Shown here in pieces: positions 1 to 8,655 of a stretch of 64,000 nt of DNA. The notes under the pieces are model-generated. The model had not been told where the DNA came from, ran no database searches, and was given only the letters and a program-made list of their open reading frames with translations. This DNA comes from JABDIP01 sp965250245. Lineage in GTDB: Bacteria; Pseudomonadota; Alphaproteobacteria; DSM-16000; Inquilinaceae. A program made the translations under genes and the position numbers. The stretch spans positions 1,550,001 to 1,614,000 of the forward strand of contig OZ252296.1 of assembly GCA_965250245.1 (NCBI GenBank), in the 5' to 3' direction. How positions within the stretch are numbered: the stretch's first letter is position 1; each line of letters starts with the position of its first letter.

Positions 1-888
1 ACCTTCGTGACGATCGGCACCGGTGGCGTCACCGGCGTCTATTACCCGACCGGCGGCGCCATCCAGCGCCTGGTCAATCGCGGCCGTGCCGAGCACGGCA
101 TCCGCGTCTCGGTGGAAAGCACCGGCGGCTCGGTCTTCAACCTGAACGCCATCGCCCAGGGCGAGCTGGACATGGGCGTCGCCCAGTCCGACTGGCAGTT
201 CCATGCCTATAACGGCTCCCACGAGCGCTTCCCCGAGGCCAACAAGGACCTGCGGGCCCTGTTCTCGGTCCATGGCGAGCCGTTCACCATCGTCGCGCGC
301 GCCGACAGCGGTATCAGCACCGTTGAGGACCTGGTCGGGAAGCGGGTCAATATCGGCAATCCGGGCTCCGGCCAGCGCGGCACCATGGAGGTGCTGATGG
401 CCGCCATGGGCTGGGACGAGAGCACCTTCAGCCAGGTCTCCGAGCTGCAGTCCTCGGAGCAGAGCCAGGCCCTGTGCGACAACAACTTCGACGCCATGGT
501 GTTCACCGTCGGCCACCCCAGCGGCTCGATCCAGGAGGCCACGACCACCTGCGAGACCGTGCTGGTGCCGGCGCAGAACGACATCATCGACCGGCTGGTC
601 GCCGACAACGACTACTATGCCTACTCGACCATTCCGGGCGGCATGTATGACGGCAACGACGAGGACGTGACGACCTTCGGCGTCAAGGCGACCTTCGTCA
701 CCTCCACGGCGCTGCCGGAGGAGGTCGGCTACGAGATCGTCAAGTCGGTGTTCGAGAACTTCAACGACTTCAAGCGCCTGCATCCGGCGTTTGGCGTGCT
801 GCAGCAGCAGGACATGATCGTCGACGCGCTGTCGGCGCCGCTGCACGAAGGTGCGGCCCGCTACTACAAGGAAGCCGGCCTGATGTAA
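1..888 (+). CDS. TAXI-family TRAP transporter substrate-binding protein (5' partial)
   Basis: This is the periplasmic substrate-binding subunit of a TRAP transporter of the TAXI type. The first visible residues (IGTGGVTGVYYPTGGAI) are the classic TAXI N-terminal signature that normally follows the signal peptide, so the true start and export signal lie upstream of the window; the GTG at position 7 is internal. The rest is collinear with the family (PGSGQRGT and a C-terminal YYKEAGLM ending). The fused permease follows after 136 bp with a stem-loop between them, the usual binding-protein/permease arrangement. The substrate cannot be read from sequence; TAXI systems are generally linked to dicarboxylates or amino acids such as glutamate. 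The family call is secure. Confidence 0.95.
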   Translation, partial: TFVTIGTGGVTGVYYPTGGAIQRLVNRGRAEHGIRVSVESTGGSVFNLNAIAQGELDMGVAQSDWQFHAYNGSHERFPEANKDLRALFSVHGEPFTIVARADSGISTVEDLVGKRVNIGNPGSGQRGTMEVLMAAMGWDESTFSQVSELQSSEQSQALCDNNFDAMVFTVGHPSGSIQEATTTCETVLVPAQNDIIDRLVADNDYYAYSTIPGGMYDGNDEDVTTFGVKATFVTSTALPEEVGYEIVKSVFENFNDFKRLHPAFGVLQQQDMIVDALSAPLHEGAARYYKEAGLM

Positions 889-909
889 GGCCCGCGAGGC
901 ACGCGTATC

Positions 910-941
910 GGGCGGGGCGTTTGACAGCCCCGCCCGTTCCT
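910..941 (+). terminator. stem-loop between TRAP binding protein and permease genes
   Basis: A perfect 9-bp stem (GGGCGGGGC at 910-918, GCCCCGCCC at 927-935) encloses an 8-nt loop and is followed by a weak T-rich stretch (GTTCCTTG). It could be a partial terminator or an mRNA 3'-protecting hairpin that keeps the binding protein more abundant than the permease. That role is inferred from position. Confidence 0.6.
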
Positions 942-1024
942 TGTCAGATCGAATTACAACCAATCCGAAACGGCCGCGGCGTGGTTCCGCGCGTCCGTGA
1001 GGCAAGAATCGAACGGGGCGGCGC

Positions 1025-4000
1025 ATGAGCGACGAGGCGAAGAACACCCAGCTCAGCGAGGAGGAGCTGCAGGATCTGGTGGCGTCCAGCGATACCGGCG
1101 CGCGCCAGCCCAGCAATGTGATCGCGGCCAAGGTGATGATCTATGTCGCCCTGGCCTGGTCGCTGTTCCAGCTCTGGTACGCCTCGCCGCTGCCCTTCAT
1201 GCTCGGCGTCTTCATCGTCAACGATGCCGAGGCGCGGGCGATCCATCTCGGCTTCTCGATCTTCCTCGGCTTCATGGCGTTCCCGGCCCTGTCCAAGGAC
1301 CCGGCCGGGCGGGTGCCGTTCCTGGCGCTGGCACTGGCCATCCTGCCGGCGCTCGTGTTCGCCATGGTGGTGCTGACCGGCGAGGTGCCGGTGGCCGATT
1401 TGACCTTCCCGCTGGTCCTGGTCCTGGCCTCCGGGGCGCTGATCGTGATGGGCGCCATCCAGACCTCGCGGACCCGCATCCCGCTGGTTGACTGGGCCAT
1501 GGTCGGCCTGGGCACCTATTGCGCCACCTATGGCTTCGTGAACTACGACGCCCTGGCCGAGCGACCCGGCCTGCCGACCGGACTCGACATCGTCGCCGCG
1601 ACGACCGGGCTGGTGTTGCTGCTGGAAGCGACGCGCCGCGCGCTCGGCCCGCCGCTGATGGTCGTCGCGACCATATTCCTCTGCTACGTGTTCTTCGGTG
1701 ATGCCGGCTGGGTGCCGGACGTGGTCAAGTACCAGGGCGCCTCCCTGAACCGCGCCATGAGCCATATGTGGCTTGGCCCGGAAGGCGTGTTCGGAATCGC
1801 CATCGGCGTGTCGGCCAAGTTCGTCTTCCTGTTCGTGCTGTTTGGCGCCCTGCTCGAGAAGGCCGGCGCCGGCAACTACTTCATCAAGGTCGCGTTCTCG
1901 CTGCTTGGCCATTTGCGCGGCGGCCCGGCCAAGGCCGCGGTGGTCGCCTCCGGCATGACCGGCCTGATCTCCGGCTCATCGATCGCCAATGTGGTCACCA
2001 CCGGCGTGTTCACCATGCCGCTGATGAAGCGGGTCGGATTCACCTCGGAGAAGGCCGGCGCCGTCGAGGTCGCCTCATCAGTCAACGGCCAGATCATGCC
2101 GCCGGTGATGGGCGCGGCGGCCTTCCTGATGGTGGAATATGTCGGCATTCCCTACATCGACGTGGTCAAGCACGCCTTCCTGCCGGCGGTGATCTCGTAC
2201 ATCGCGCTGGTCTACATCGTGCATCTGGAAGCGGTGAAGACCGGCATGGAAGGCCTGCCCAAGCCGGGCGAGCAACTGCCGCCGAAATGGGCCCTGATCT
2301 CCTTCGGCATCACCGTCGCCTCGGTGCTGATCATCGCCGGCGCGCTCTACTGGATCTTCCAGATCGCCGCCCTGCTGGATCAGTCGCATTGGGTGGTGAT
2401 CGGCGTCGCCGCCACCTTCGCCCTGCAGTTCATGCTGTTCGGCGGCATCCGCAGCCGCCTGCCGCGGCAGCAATCCGCCCGGCTCGTCTCGATGGGCGGC
2501 ATCGTGCTGTGCAACACGGTGATCGGCGCGATCGGCCTGTTCCACGTCATGCAGCTGATCAAGCTGGCGGCGGGCGGGGCGCTCGGCTTCGTCGTGGCGG
2601 CGCTGCTGGCGGCGGTCGCGGCGGGCCTGATGTGGTACGGCTCGCGCTATCCGGAACTGGAACTGGACGACCCCAATTCGCCGATCATCTCGCTACCGGA
2701 GGTCGGGCCGACGGTGAAGTCGGGGCTGCACTTCCTGCTGCCCATCGTCGTGCTGGTCTGGTGCCTGATGGTCGAGCGCCTGTCGCCGGCCCTGTCTGCC
2801 TTCTGGGCGACCGTGCTGATGATCGCCATCCTGCTGACCCAGCGCCAGCTCTTCGCCATGTTCCGCGGAAACGGGCAGTCCATGGGCGATGCCAGCCGGC
2901 AGGGGGCGGGCGAGCTGTTCGACGGGCTGGTCACCGGCGCCCGCAACATGATCGGCATCGGCATCGCAACGGCCACCGCCGGCATTGTCGTCGGCACCGT
3001 GACCCTGACCGGCATCGGCCTCGTCATGTCGGCCTTCGTGGAGTTCCTGTCCGGCGGCAACCTGATCATCATGCTGCTGCTGGTCGCGATCCTGTCGCTG
3101 ATCCTGGGCATGGGCCTGCCGACCACCGCCAACTACATCGTCGTCTCCAGCCTGATGGCGCCGGTGATCGTCGATGTCGGCGCCGGGGCCGGGCTGGTGG
3201 TGCCGCTGATCGCGGTGCATCTGTTCGTGTTCTACTTCGGCATCATGGCGGATGTGACGCCACCGGTGGGTCTCGCCAGTTTCGCGGCCGCGGCGGTGTC
3301 CGGCGGGGATCCAATGCGAACGGGATTCACCGCGTTCTACTATTCGCTCAGGACCGCGGCGCTGCCGTTCCTGTTCATCTTCAACACCGATCTCATCCTG
3401 TTCGGCGTCGACAATCTGCTGGACGCCGCCATCGTCTTCGTCACCTCGACCATAGCCATGCTCATATTCGCCGCCGCGACCCAGGGCTTCTTCTTCGCCC
3501 GGTCGCGATACTGGGAGTCCTTCGCGCTGCTGCTGGTCGCCTTCACGATCTTCCGGCCCGGATTCTGGATGGACATGATCTATCCGCCCACTGATTCCCG
3601 GCCCGGCACCGAGGTCTACCAGCAGGCGGAGGCCCGGGCGCCGGGAGAGGGGCTGCGCGTGGTGCTGGAGGGCGAGGATTTCGACACCCTGCAGATCGTC
3701 ACCCAGACCGTGCTGCTGCCCATCGGCGAGGACGGTACCGGCGAGGAGCGCCTGGCCGAATCCGGCCTGACGCTGCGCGAGGAACCCGATGGGCGGCTGC
3801 TGGTCGACCTCGTCGAGTTCGGCAGCGATGCCGAAAGCCTCGGAATCCAATGGGACTTCGAGGTCAAATCGGTGCTGGTCGACAACGACGTGCCGCCGAC
3901 CCGGCTGATGTGGATACCGGCGTTCCTGGTGCTCGGCCTGATCATCTTCATCCAGCGGCGGCGCCGGGACGCGGCACCCGCCCAGACGGCGACGGCCTGA
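1025..4000 (+). CDS. TRAP transporter fused permease (small plus large subunit, DUF3394-like tail)
   Basis: This 991-residue inner-membrane protein fuses the TRAP small (DctQ-like) and large (DctM-like) subunits, as is normal for TAXI systems. Many hydrophobic segments run from about residue 38 to 850. The DctM part contains the conserved region with SGSSIANVVTTG (near residue 320) and a second inverted repeat with GMGLPTTANYIV (near residue 700). After the last DctM helices, about residues 850-960 form a hydrophilic, probably periplasmic domain closed by a final transmembrane helix and a basic RRRR tail, the position of DUF3394 in such fusions. It should use an ion gradient to import the ligand delivered by the upstream binding protein. 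The universal stress protein begins 16 bp downstream. Confidence 0.96.
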   Translation: MSDEAKNTQLSEEELQDLVASSDTGARQPSNVIAAKVMIYVALAWSLFQLWYASPLPFMLGVFIVNDAEARAIHLGFSIFLGFMAFPALSKDPAGRVPFLALALAILPALVFAMVVLTGEVPVADLTFPLVLVLASGALIVMGAIQTSRTRIPLVDWAMVGLGTYCATYGFVNYDALAERPGLPTGLDIVAATTGLVLLLEATRRALGPPLMVVATIFLCYVFFGDAGWVPDVVKYQGASLNRAMSHMWLGPEGVFGIAIGVSAKFVFLFVLFGALLEKAGAGNYFIKVAFSLLGHLRGGPAKAAVVASGMTGLISGSSIANVVTTGVFTMPLMKRVGFTSEKAGAVEVASSVNGQIMPPVMGAAAFLMVEYVGIPYIDVVKHAFLPAVISYIALVYIVHLEAVKTGMEGLPKPGEQLPPKWALISFGITVASVLIIAGALYWIFQIAALLDQSHWVVIGVAATFALQFMLFGGIRSRLPRQQSARLVSMGGIVLCNTVIGAIGLFHVMQLIKLAAGGALGFVVAALLAAVAAGLMWYGSRYPELELDDPNSPIISLPEVGPTVKSGLHFLLPIVVLVWCLMVERLSPALSAFWATVLMIAILLTQRQLFAMFRGNGQSMGDASRQGAGELFDGLVTGARNMIGIGIATATAGIVVGTVTLTGIGLVMSAFVEFLSGGNLIIMLLLVAILSLILGMGLPTTANYIVVSSLMAPVIVDVGAGAGLVVPLIAVHLFVFYFGIMADVTPPVGLASFAAAAVSGGDPMRTGFTAFYYSLRTAALPFLFIFNTDLILFGVDNLLDAAIVFVTSTIAMLIFAAATQGFFFARSRYWESFALLLVAFTIFRPGFWMDMIYPPTDSRPGTEVYQQAEARAPGEGLRVVLEGEDFDTLQIVTQTVLLPIGEDGTGEERLAESGLTLREEPDGRLLVDLVEFGSDAESLGIQWDFEVKSVLVDNDVPPTRLMWIPAFLVLGLIIFIQRRRRDAAPAQTATA

Positions 4001-4016
4001 GTAGGGAGGACCTGTC

Positions 4017-4445
4017 ATGTACAAGGAAATCCTGCTGCCGATCGATCTCAACCACGAGAGCTCGTGGAAGAAGGCACTGCCTTGCGCCCTCGAGCTCGCC
4101 AAGACGTTCGGCGCCCGGCTGCATGTGATGACCGTGGTGCCGGATTTCGGCATGTCGATCGTCGGCAGCTATTTCCCAAAGGACTACGAGAAGACGGCGC
4201 TGGACGGGGCCACCGAGGCCTTGCACGACTTCACCGCCAAGCATTTGCCGGAGGGCGTGGGCTGCCAGCACATCGTCTGCCACGGCACGGTCTATGAGGA
4301 GATCCTGGAGACCGCCAGATCGGTGAAGGCTGACCTGATCGTCATGGGCTCGCACCGGCCGGAGCTGAAGGACTATCTGCTGGGTCCGAACGCGGCCCGT
4401 GTCGTGCGCCACGCATCCGGCTCGGTGATGGTGGTCCGGGACTGA
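4017..4445 (+). CDS. universal stress protein, UspA family
   Basis: This 142-residue single-domain Usp protein starts with the family's typical YKEILLPIDLN strand. It has the ATP-binding signature near its C-terminus (VMGSHRPELKDYLLGPNAARV followed by SGSVMVVRD), where canonical members show G-x2-G-x9-G-S/T. It follows the TRAP permease by 16 bp with an AGGAGG-like ribosome site, so it is probably co-transcribed. Usp proteins next to TRAP systems are known (TeaD beside TeaABC in Halomonas) and can modulate transport; that role here is inference. Confidence 0.93.
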   Translation: MYKEILLPIDLNHESSWKKALPCALELAKTFGARLHVMTVVPDFGMSIVGSYFPKDYEKTALDGATEALHDFTAKHLPEGVGCQHIVCHGTVYEEILETARSVKADLIVMGSHRPELKDYLLGPNAARVVRHASGSVMVVRD

Positions 4446-4583
4446 CCGGAAGTCCCGGCCGCAAGCCGTCCAAACCCTTTGTTTAACTGAGATTTAATCA
4501 GTCCATGCCACTTTCGCGCGTATGAGTCCGCGCGGTTTCCCTGGTGATCCGTCGGCGGGCGCCCCACCAGGACGAAGATCCCC

Positions 4584-5699
4584 ATGACAAGCAGTCTCAA
4601 GCCGGAAGATGTCGCCCGCCTGTTGACCGACCGGTCGCCGGACAATCGCGCCGACATGGTCGCCAAGGTCGCCGGAACGCTGGACGGCGCCGGCCTCTCG
4701 GACCAGGAGCGGGGGATCGCCGAGGATATCGTCCGCAAGATGGCCAAGGACGCCTCCGACATCGTCCGCGAGGCGGTGGCGCTCAACCTGAAATCATCGC
4801 GCAACCTTCCGCACGACGTGGCCATGAGCCTGGCGGAGGACATCGACAAGATCGCCCTGCCGGTCCTGCAATACTCCGAGGTCTTGAGCGACGACGACCT
4901 GACCGACCTGCTGGACCGCGTGCCGGAATCCAAGCAGGTGGCCATGGCCCAGCGCGCCACGGTCTCGGCGAAGCTGTCCGAGGCGCTGGTCGAGAAGGGC
5001 AGCCAGTCGGCGGTCGAGACCCTGGTCGGCAATGCCGGCGCGAAGATCAACGAAGCCTCCTTCGACAAGGCCTTGGACCGCTTCGGCGATTCCGAGATTC
5101 TGCAGGAGAACATGGTCAAGCGCGGCACCCTGCCGCTGACCATCTCCGAACGGCTGGTCACCATGGTGTCCGAGCAGCTGCAGGACTATCTGGTCGCCAA
5201 TCACGACCTGTCGCCCGACGTGGCCGGCGAGCTGATCATGCGGTCGCGGGAGCGCGCCACGGTCACCCTGGTGACCGACGATGCCGACGAGAAGGATGTC
5301 GAGAAACTGGTCGGCCAGCTCATCTCGAACGGCCGCCTGACGCCGTCCCTGGTGCTGCGCAGCCTGTGCACCGGCGACATCGCGTTCTTCGAGGCCGCCT
5401 TGGCCGCCAAGGCCGGCATCCCGCTGGTCAATGCCCGCACCCTGATCCACGACGACGGGCGGCTCGGCCTCAACTCCCTCTACGAGAAGGCGGGCATGCC
5501 CAAGACGCTGTATCCGGCCTTCCGCACCGCCGTCGACGTCATCCGCGAGACCGATATCCGCGGCGCCGACTACGACCGCGACAGCTATGGCCGGGTGATG
5601 ATCGAACGCATCCTGACCCAGTCGGAAGGCATGGGCGACGAGGATTCCGATTTCCTGCTGCGCAAGCTGGACGACATCATCCAGAGCGAGGCGGCGTAG
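4584..5699 (+). CDS. DUF2336 domain-containing protein
   Basis: This 371-residue, mostly alpha-helical cytoplasmic protein matches the DUF2336 family, which is common in Rhodospirillales and relatives. The N-terminal half shows repeated helical units reminiscent of HEAT-like repeats (IAEDIVRKMAKDASDIVREA, about residues 50-70). There is no signal peptide or membrane segment. The ATG at 4584 follows a short AT-rich upstream region with a small inverted repeat (ACTGA at 4486-4490, TCAGT at 4498-4502). The biochemical function is unknown. It stands alone: the next gene is convergent. Confidence 0.85.
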   Translation: MTSSLKPEDVARLLTDRSPDNRADMVAKVAGTLDGAGLSDQERGIAEDIVRKMAKDASDIVREAVALNLKSSRNLPHDVAMSLAEDIDKIALPVLQYSEVLSDDDLTDLLDRVPESKQVAMAQRATVSAKLSEALVEKGSQSAVETLVGNAGAKINEASFDKALDRFGDSEILQENMVKRGTLPLTISERLVTMVSEQLQDYLVANHDLSPDVAGELIMRSRERATVTLVTDDADEKDVEKLVGQLISNGRLTPSLVLRSLCTGDIAFFEAALAAKAGIPLVNARTLIHDDGRLGLNSLYEKAGMPKTLYPAFRTAVDVIRETDIRGADYDRDSYGRVMIERILTQSEGMGDEDSDFLLRKLDDIIQSEAA

Positions 5700-5762
5700 G
5701 CGACGCCGAAGGCGAAGCTCAAGCCAAAGCTGGGTGAGGGGAGACCGAACCTGCCCGGCCGG

Positions 5763-5963
5763 TCAGACCAGGATGTCGAGCTTTCCGCCGCGCTGCTTCT
5801 GACGCTGGACCGCATTCGGGCCGAGGCCGGTCTCGTCCGGCGCGTCGACCGCTTCCGTCGTTTCGGTCTTCACGTTCATCGGCGCGCGCGCCTGCTTCAG
5901 CGCCGGCGTCGGCGCGACGACCGCCTGGACCGGCGGCGGCTGGGTGGGTGTGACAACAGCCAT
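5763..5963 (-). CDS. small hypothetical protein (66 aa)
   Basis: This 66-residue protein is rich in Pro, Ala and Val, has no membrane segment, and is convergent with the DUF2336 gene. Its C-terminal half (GLGPNAVQRQKQRGGKLDILV) looks like real coding sequence rather than a shadow, since no long gene lies on the other strand here. The ATG at 5963 is the only good start. Short proteins of this kind are common in alphaproteobacteria, but I do not recognise a named family. Confidence 0.5.
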   Translation of the reverse strand: MAVVTPTQPPPVQAVVAPTPALKQARAPMNVKTETTEAVDAPDETGLGPNAVQRQKQRGGKLDILV

Positions 5964-6351
5964 GGACTCTATCTGTGGCTGTTAACCACGATCGGCAAGT
6001 CCGGCAGCCTGCGGATGCATTCGACGCACCGATGCCGCTCGCGTGGCGGGAAACCGGGGCTGGCGAGGGGAACACAGCGATAATGCGGCATCGCCATCAC
6101 GTTTTGCCCCCCTTTCACCAATATCCGTGGCGAGTATTTGTCGGAGTCGGGTAGAAAACGCCCATTACTTCAGCGAATTAGCGGGATTCGATAGTATTTC
6201 CGACAAATTCAGACTGAATTTGACGTTTAACCGACTGTTATCTTTCTCGCCCCAGGATCGCCGCACCGGTGCGAGTCCGGTCCGTAGCAACGCATGGCAG
6301 CGCCGCCTGCTGTCCGAAAAGCTCCACCAGATTAGGACGTAGGAGATCTTG
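5964..6351. other. 388-bp intergenic region between divergent genes
   Basis: No gene is supported here. The middle (about 6130-6240) is clearly more AT-rich than the surroundings and contains a perfect 19-bp palindrome, listed separately. It lies between the 66-aa gene (minus) and the coiled-coil membrane protein gene (plus), so it should hold both promoters. TTGACG at 6219-6224 could be a -35 box, but no convincing -10 box is visible at 16-18 bp. Confidence 0.6.
6204..6222. promoter_or_regulatory. perfect 19-bp palindrome, candidate operator
   Basis: The sequence CAAATTCAG-A-CTGAATTTG is a perfect inverted repeat with 9-bp arms around a central A. It lies 130 bp upstream of the membrane-protein/vWA lipoprotein pair in an AT-rich stretch, and overlaps a TTGACG hexamer at its right end. 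Length and symmetry fit a site for a dimeric regulator. No regulator gene is adjacent. Confidence 0.45.
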
Positions 6352-7809
6352 ATGTCGTTCGCGGAGACGTTTGCGACCTTCCCGAATTCGGTGTTGGGCT
6401 GGTTGACGATAGCCGTCGCTGTCATCTTTGCCATGTACATGATGCGGGTGCCGGCCCATCGCGCGATCCTGTCGCTGAGCCGGTCGCTCTATAAGGTCCT
6501 GCGCATCTCGGCCGCGTCGCTGATGCAGGCGGAAGCGCGCATGAAGGAGCGCAACCGCGAGGTGCTGCTGGCCGCCGGCCTGGAAGAGGCGGAGTCGCAT
6601 CTCGAGCGCGAGTTCGAGCGGATCGACGCCGCCGTGAAGCGCGAGCTGTCGGGCTGCCCGAGCGTGCACCGGCGCATGGCCGAACAGATCACCCATGTGG
6701 AAGAGGACCACCAGGAGAGCACCAACGTGCCGCCGGCCCCTCCGGGCTGGATCGACGCCGTCGAGGCGGTCGCCAACATCCCCTCCAAGGGCGATCCGAT
6801 GGTGGCCAACATCCTGGAGCAGATCCACAAATCCCTGGTCAAGGCCCAGGACGACGCGATCGACACCTATCGCGACACGGTCCAGGAGCGGCACAAGACG
6901 CTGTCGGCCATGAAGCCCTATTGGCGCGACCTGCACCAGTCGATGGGCGTGGTCGAGAAGAAGGTCGATTCGCTGCTGGCGCGGACCAACATCATCGACA
7001 CCAAGATCGAGCAGTACGAGACCATCAAGAAGGGCACCGACACCGCGGTGCGGCGCCTGTCGGCCTCGTCGCTCAAGGAGTTCATGATCGCCCTGTTCGC
7101 CCTGTGCATCGCCATCGGCGGTGCCGGCGTCAACTTCACGCTGATCGCCCGTCCGCTGGCCGAGATGGTCGGCGGCAACAACCTGGTCGGCGGCTTCAAG
7201 ATCAACGATATCGCCGCGATGGTGATCATCCTGATCGAGATCTTCATGGGCCTGTTCCTCATGGAATCGCTGCGCATCACGCGGCTGTTCCCGCTGATCG
7301 GCGCCTTGCCCGACAAGTTCCGAAGGCTGATGACCTACGTCACCTTCACGCTGCTGTTCTCGCTCGCCACCATCGAGGCGGCGCTGGCCTATATGCGTGA
7401 GATCCTGCTGCAGGACGAGCTGGCCACCAGCGCCGTGCTGCGCGGCGGCGACGCCCTGGACACCGTGGCGACCAACGAGTTCGTGTGGATCACCACGGTG
7501 GCGCAGATGGGCATGGGCTTCATCCTGCCGTTTGCGCTGACCCTGGTGGCGATCCCGCTGGAGATGTTCTTCGCGTCCTCGCGCACCGTGGTGGGCATGG
7601 TCGCGGCGGCCGGGGTCCGCGGGTTGGCGGTCTCGCTGCGGGCGGTCGGCGGCTCGTTCCGCTTCCTCGGCGAGTTCCTGGTCAACGTCTATGACGCCTT
7701 CTGCGCCCCGCCGCTTTGGATCGAGCGGATGGTGAAAGCGAATATCGGCGCCGAGCGCAAGGCTCGGAGTGCCAAGGCACCGAATGCAACCGTGAGAGAG
7801 GCCTTGTGA
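6352..7809 (+). CDS. coiled-coil multi-pass membrane protein of unknown function
   Basis: The ATG at 6352 is chosen over the TTG at 6349 because AGGAG at 6341-6345 sits 6 nt upstream. The product is about 485 residues. One hydrophobic segment lies near the N-terminus (about residues 15-32), followed by a long charged, helix-rich stretch (about 50-235) that probably forms coiled coils, then four hydrophobic segments (about 243-266, 283-303, 324-346 and 380-408). No enzymatic motif is recognised. Its stop overlaps the start of a vWA lipoprotein gene (ATGA), so the two are translationally coupled and probably act together in the envelope. I cannot assign a family. Confidence 0.85.
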   Translation: MSFAETFATFPNSVLGWLTIAVAVIFAMYMMRVPAHRAILSLSRSLYKVLRISAASLMQAEARMKERNREVLLAAGLEEAESHLEREFERIDAAVKRELSGCPSVHRRMAEQITHVEEDHQESTNVPPAPPGWIDAVEAVANIPSKGDPMVANILEQIHKSLVKAQDDAIDTYRDTVQERHKTLSAMKPYWRDLHQSMGVVEKKVDSLLARTNIIDTKIEQYETIKKGTDTAVRRLSASSLKEFMIALFALCIAIGGAGVNFTLIARPLAEMVGGNNLVGGFKINDIAAMVIILIEIFMGLFLMESLRITRLFPLIGALPDKFRRLMTYVTFTLLFSLATIEAALAYMREILLQDELATSAVLRGGDALDTVATNEFVWITTVAQMGMGFILPFALTLVAIPLEMFFASSRTVVGMVAAAGVRGLAVSLRAVGGSFRFLGEFLVNVYDAFCAPPLWIERMVKANIGAERKARSAKAPNATVREAL

Positions 7810-8465
7810 TGAAACGCGTGATTGCAGCGGCGACGTTGCTCGTCGCCATGACGCTGTCCGGCTGCGGCGATCCGCCGAAGCAGGGCCACGGCGTCTATAT
7901 GCTGATCGACACCTCGGGCACCTATACCGAAGAGCTGGACAAGGCGGCCCAGATCATCAGCTACATCCTGAGCCGGATGAACCCGGGCGACAGCTTCGCC
8001 GTCGCGCGGATCGATACCGGCAGCTTCAGCGAGAAGGACATCATCGCCCGCATGACCTTCGACGAGCGGCCCAGCGTGGCCAATCGCCAGAAGCGCCAGT
8101 TCCAGGAGACCATCGCCGAGTTCGTGCGCACGGTGAGTCCGGCACGCCATACCGACATCACCGGCGGCATCCTGCAGGCGACGGAGTACCTGGACGAGAA
8201 GGATCCGGGCCAGAAGACGATCCTGGTCTTCTCCGACCTGGCCGAGGATTTGGATCCGGAATACCGGGCGGGCCGGGACGCCATCCAGTTCGACATCATC
8301 GACTACGAGGTGGTGGCGCTGAACGTGACCAAGCTGAGGAGCGACAACATCGATCCGCGCGAATACCTGCTGCGTCTTGAGGACTGGCAGCGCCGGGTCG
8401 AGCTTGGCGGCGGCCAGTGGCGCGTGATCAACGATCTCGACGCGCTGGAACGCATCCTCGGATAG
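7809..8465 (+). CDS. vWA-domain lipoprotein
   Basis: This 218-residue exported lipoprotein has a basic hydrophobic signal and a lipobox (LSGC, lipidated Cys19). The mature part is one von Willebrand factor A-like domain with a complete metal-ion-dependent adhesion site: D34-T-S-G-T38 (canonical DxSxS/T), a Thr in HTDITGG, and an Asp in FSDLAED. Such domains bind protein partners through a divalent metal. The start overlaps the stop of the upstream membrane protein by one base, implying coupled translation, and a strong terminator follows 65 bp downstream, so the two genes appear to be a complete operon. Confidence 0.88.
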   Translation: MKRVIAAATLLVAMTLSGCGDPPKQGHGVYMLIDTSGTYTEELDKAAQIISYILSRMNPGDSFAVARIDTGSFSEKDIIARMTFDERPSVANRQKRQFQETIAEFVRTVSPARHTDITGGILQATEYLDEKDPGQKTILVFSDLAEDLDPEYRAGRDAIQFDIIDYEVVALNVTKLRSDNIDPREYLLRLEDWQRRVELGGGQWRVINDLDALERILG

Positions 8466-8529
8466 ACCACCGCCGGGGATGGCGCCGCCTGTCGGCCCGT
8501 CCCCGGTTCCAACAAGGCCGCTCAGGATC

Positions 8530-8562
8530 ATGGCCCCGCTTCGGCGGGGCCATTTTCTTTTC
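8530..8562 (+). terminator. rho-independent terminator after the vWA operon
   Basis: A perfect 10-bp stem (ATGGCCCCGC at 8530-8539, GCGGGGCCAT at 8544-8553) with a TTCG tetraloop is followed by TTTCTTTTCT. This is a textbook intrinsic terminator closing the membrane-protein/vWA operon. Confidence 0.93.
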
Positions 8563-8655
8563 TCAAGGCTTGAAACATTCGAAAACTAAGTGAGTATGAA
8601 AGGAACGCCGCGGCAAAACGCGGCCAAGAACGAAAAGCCAGGTCAGGAGAGTGCC

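Noticed and set aside
1768..3594. 608-codon plus-strand frame inside the TRAP permease gene
   Set aside because: It is an alternative frame of a clear membrane protein, with Arg/Gly/His-rich nonsense composition.
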